Part shown: positions 62,249-64,000 of the stretch, in pieces
How the letters are laid out: every line of letters begins with the position of its first letter
Numbering within the stretch: position 1 is the stretch's first letter
NCBI GenBank assembly: GCA_963277665.1
Contig: OY728119.1
Span: 320,188,206-320,252,205, forward strand
Length of the DNA: 64,000 nucleotides
Direction of reading: 5' to 3'
Source: Viscum album
Taxonomy: Eukaryota > Streptophyta > Magnoliopsida > Santalales > Viscaceae
Translations under genes and position numbers: made by a program
Notes under the pieces: generated by a model
What the model was told of the DNA's origin: nothing
Databases searched by the model: none
The model's input: only the letters and a program-made list of their open reading frames with translations

Positions 62249-64000
62249 AAGTGGTATCAAAGATGTTCTTTTCCAAGACTATAATATTTGGGATACGGTA
62301 GATAAAATTGTTATGATTTTGTTGGAACCTGTGATAAATATCAGAGTGGTGGGTCAAAAACACTTATTCCAGAAAAAATTCATGGTATCCAAGGTATGAG
62401 ATTGTTGTTCTAATTTGTGATGTTAGAGTTTTATATGATTTTTTCCTTGATCGATGCACATTTTTTGGGGACGTTTTGATTTACTATGGATCTCTTGTTC
62501 ATGGACCTTTTGCAAGTGGATAATGATTAATTTTTTAAATTTTTCAGTAAATGAAAGAGTTATCTCATGCATAATATTTGGAACATTGGATTAACATCAT
62601 ATAGGCCTTCTAGTGTTTGGTTTTATTGAATAAGGCCTATTGAGTTGGGCCTAATTACACATATGTATTTACTTTTGATTGAAGGATATACATATCAATG
62701 TTTTCGAGTTTTTTTGTGAGGATGACAATTCAGTCCTCATGTATTGGTGGTGAAATGACACTAGTAGGTCAATATGAAAGTTTATTCCCTTTTGTTATAC
62801 CATTTTGGGGTGGTGATTCTAAGGTCATGGTTTTCTAGTTGGATCACTGAGTACAATGTTAACATGTACTAGGTCATTTCTCATGAACTAGATCTTTAGG
62901 GGTTATTACCATATGTAGATTCTAGAAGACTATTAGTTCAAACACTTATTCTATGTTGGCATCCTAACCTAGAGGGATCAGTTCTTTATGAGGATGCTCA
63001 ATGAGGATCAGGACCTAATAGGTCGTGTTTTATTTTTTTACGAAAATTTTCACTATTATATTTACCTTAATTATATAGTTTTGGTCTTTTGGTATTGGTG
63101 GTTAGACATTGTTACCCAATTGGGAGGCTTGTTCTATGAGACAATGTGGGAGAAAAGATTCCTTTAGTTTTGATTCAGACCCTTGTAGTTCGATTTCTGT
63201 TTGTTTAATGGAATCTTATGTGATAGTGTTTGATTCATGTTTTTTAATTCCTTTTGTGTTGATGAGTTTGTTTTTATGATTGTATTGATATTGAGGAATT
63301 GTAGGTGCTTGAGATTTTTGTTTAGGCATGTGAAAACATTCATCTTTTGGTAAGAACCTTGGGTGTTTGGGTATAGAGACTGACATTGAATGGAAGGGAT
63401 CTTCAAGTTCCTAGCATGGTTTCCGTTTGTTTCTACTACTGCTAATGTAGTCTAAGTTTGACTAGATGCTTGTGAAAAAATGATGCTAGTTAAAGGATGG
63501 TCATATAGAAATTCATTGCACATATAAGTTGTCAGATCTTGAAGAGGATTTCCAAAGTATATTCTAGCTTCATTAAAATGATATTCCATGTATCATGGAA
63601 ATATTATCTTTATAATAGAAGACTCATTGGAGTAAGAGTCGGTTGAGAGTGGTACACATTTTTCTCACGTGGTATTAGTTAAATCCTTAAAATATGAGTG
63701 ATTGGGTTTGAGCCAAGGATTTATATTTCAAGACTTATCGTGCGATTGGATCCCCGAATAGATGTAGGATATTCCCTACATAGTAGAGGTGACATCCTGG
63801 AAATTTGGATTACCGTGAGAAGGTTGACCGATGGATGAATCCTGGTCTAGTTTTGACAGGATGTGAGTGTGTCTTGGAAGGAGTTATACAAACCCTTTTT
63901 TTACAATCATAGTATACTCCTAGGAGATATGGGCATTCTCTATCTTGATTTAGTTTGAGTATGTTGAGGAAGATTAAGACCTACACTGAGCTCATTTTTC
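62249..64000 (+). other. host element interior, second copy (cut by window edge)
   Basis: Duplicate of 46885 to about 48636, non-coding, with primer site TGGTATCAAAGAT at 62252-62264. By homology the next LTR should begin about 380 bases beyond the window. Confidence 0.6.

Larger units (their letters stand above)
32950..64000 (+). mobile_element. large-LTR, non-coding gypsy-type host element, tandemly duplicated by LTR recombination
   Basis: Host of the nested complex. LTR1 runs from about 32950 to 46884 with Cassandra and the LARD inside (net LTR about 4.1 kb). Then come a primer site (46888-46900), an interior of about 2.1 kb, a purine-rich tract (49006-49015) and LTR2 from 49018. LTR2 carries the same nested insertions and ends at 62248, followed by a second copy of the interior running off the window. 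No gag or pol is recognisable, so it is probably non-autonomous. The 5' boundary is good to about ten bases only. Confidence 0.65.
50225..64000. repeat. 15.36-kb tandem segmental duplication, copy 2 (incomplete)
   Basis: Direct repeat of 34864 onward; position 64000 corresponds to about 48636 in copy 1, so about 1.6 kb of the unit lies beyond the window. All nested elements recur in the same order. Confidence 0.95.

Overview
The window looks like intergenic heterochromatin of a large-genome vascular plant, most likely a seed plant. The reasons are a chromodomain Ty3/gypsy element of the Tekay/Del type, a Cassandra-type TRIM carrying a 5S rRNA core in its LTRs, primer binding sites complementary to initiator-Met tRNA, plant-style LINE relics with a terminal RNase H domain, and high AT content. 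I found no intact cellular protein gene, no functional rRNA or tRNA gene and no CRISPR array. Nearly every open frame is a chance product of AT-rich repeats or LTRs, or a fragment of a dead retroelement.

Layout. 1-2735: a long T-rich minisatellite (TTATTATTTAT family), a tRNA-like SINE head, a CATGCA-rich tract, then the complementary A-rich minisatellite. 2738-5783: fragments (GC-rich CACTA-like hairpin, relic LTR piece, 34-bp-arm hairpin) and a 26-bp tandem repeat. 5784-17575: a complete but dead Tekay-type element on the minus strand, with a perfect 5-bp target duplication (ATTAT), inserted inside the 26-bp array. 17579-28077: the rest of that array, a GC-rich patch, AT-rich sequence, and two LINE relics facing away from each other (minus 23.29-24.26 kb, plus 25.4-26.26 kb). 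28078-32.9 kb: a heavily decayed Ty1/copia element on the plus strand.

32.95-64.0 kb: a nested and then duplicated retroelement complex. A large-LTR element (about 4.1-kb LTRs, 2.1-kb non-coding interior) carries in its first LTR a Cassandra TRIM (36884-37742). Seven bases further on lies a LARD-like non-autonomous gypsy derivative (37750-46721, LTRs of about 3.45-3.55 kb). The whole stretch 34864-50224 is repeated at near identity from 50225 to the window edge. The second LTR of the host element is a mosaic: its first 1.2 kb is old and diverged from LTR1, while everything after 50225 is almost identical to LTR1, nested insertions included. This is what unequal recombination between the two LTRs on sister chromatids or homologues would leave, giving LTR-interior-LTR-interior and predicting a third LTR starting about 380 bp beyond the window.

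The elements relate to each other as layers of insertion: the copia relic is oldest and is followed directly by the host LTR, Cassandra and the LARD sit inside that LTR, and the tandem duplication is youngest. The least expected signals are the gene-like leader in the LARD LTR (pyrimidine tract, conserved splice donor and acceptor, telo-box palindrome), the catalytic Glu of the Tekay integrase replaced by a stop codon, and the recombinant LTR junction at 50225.
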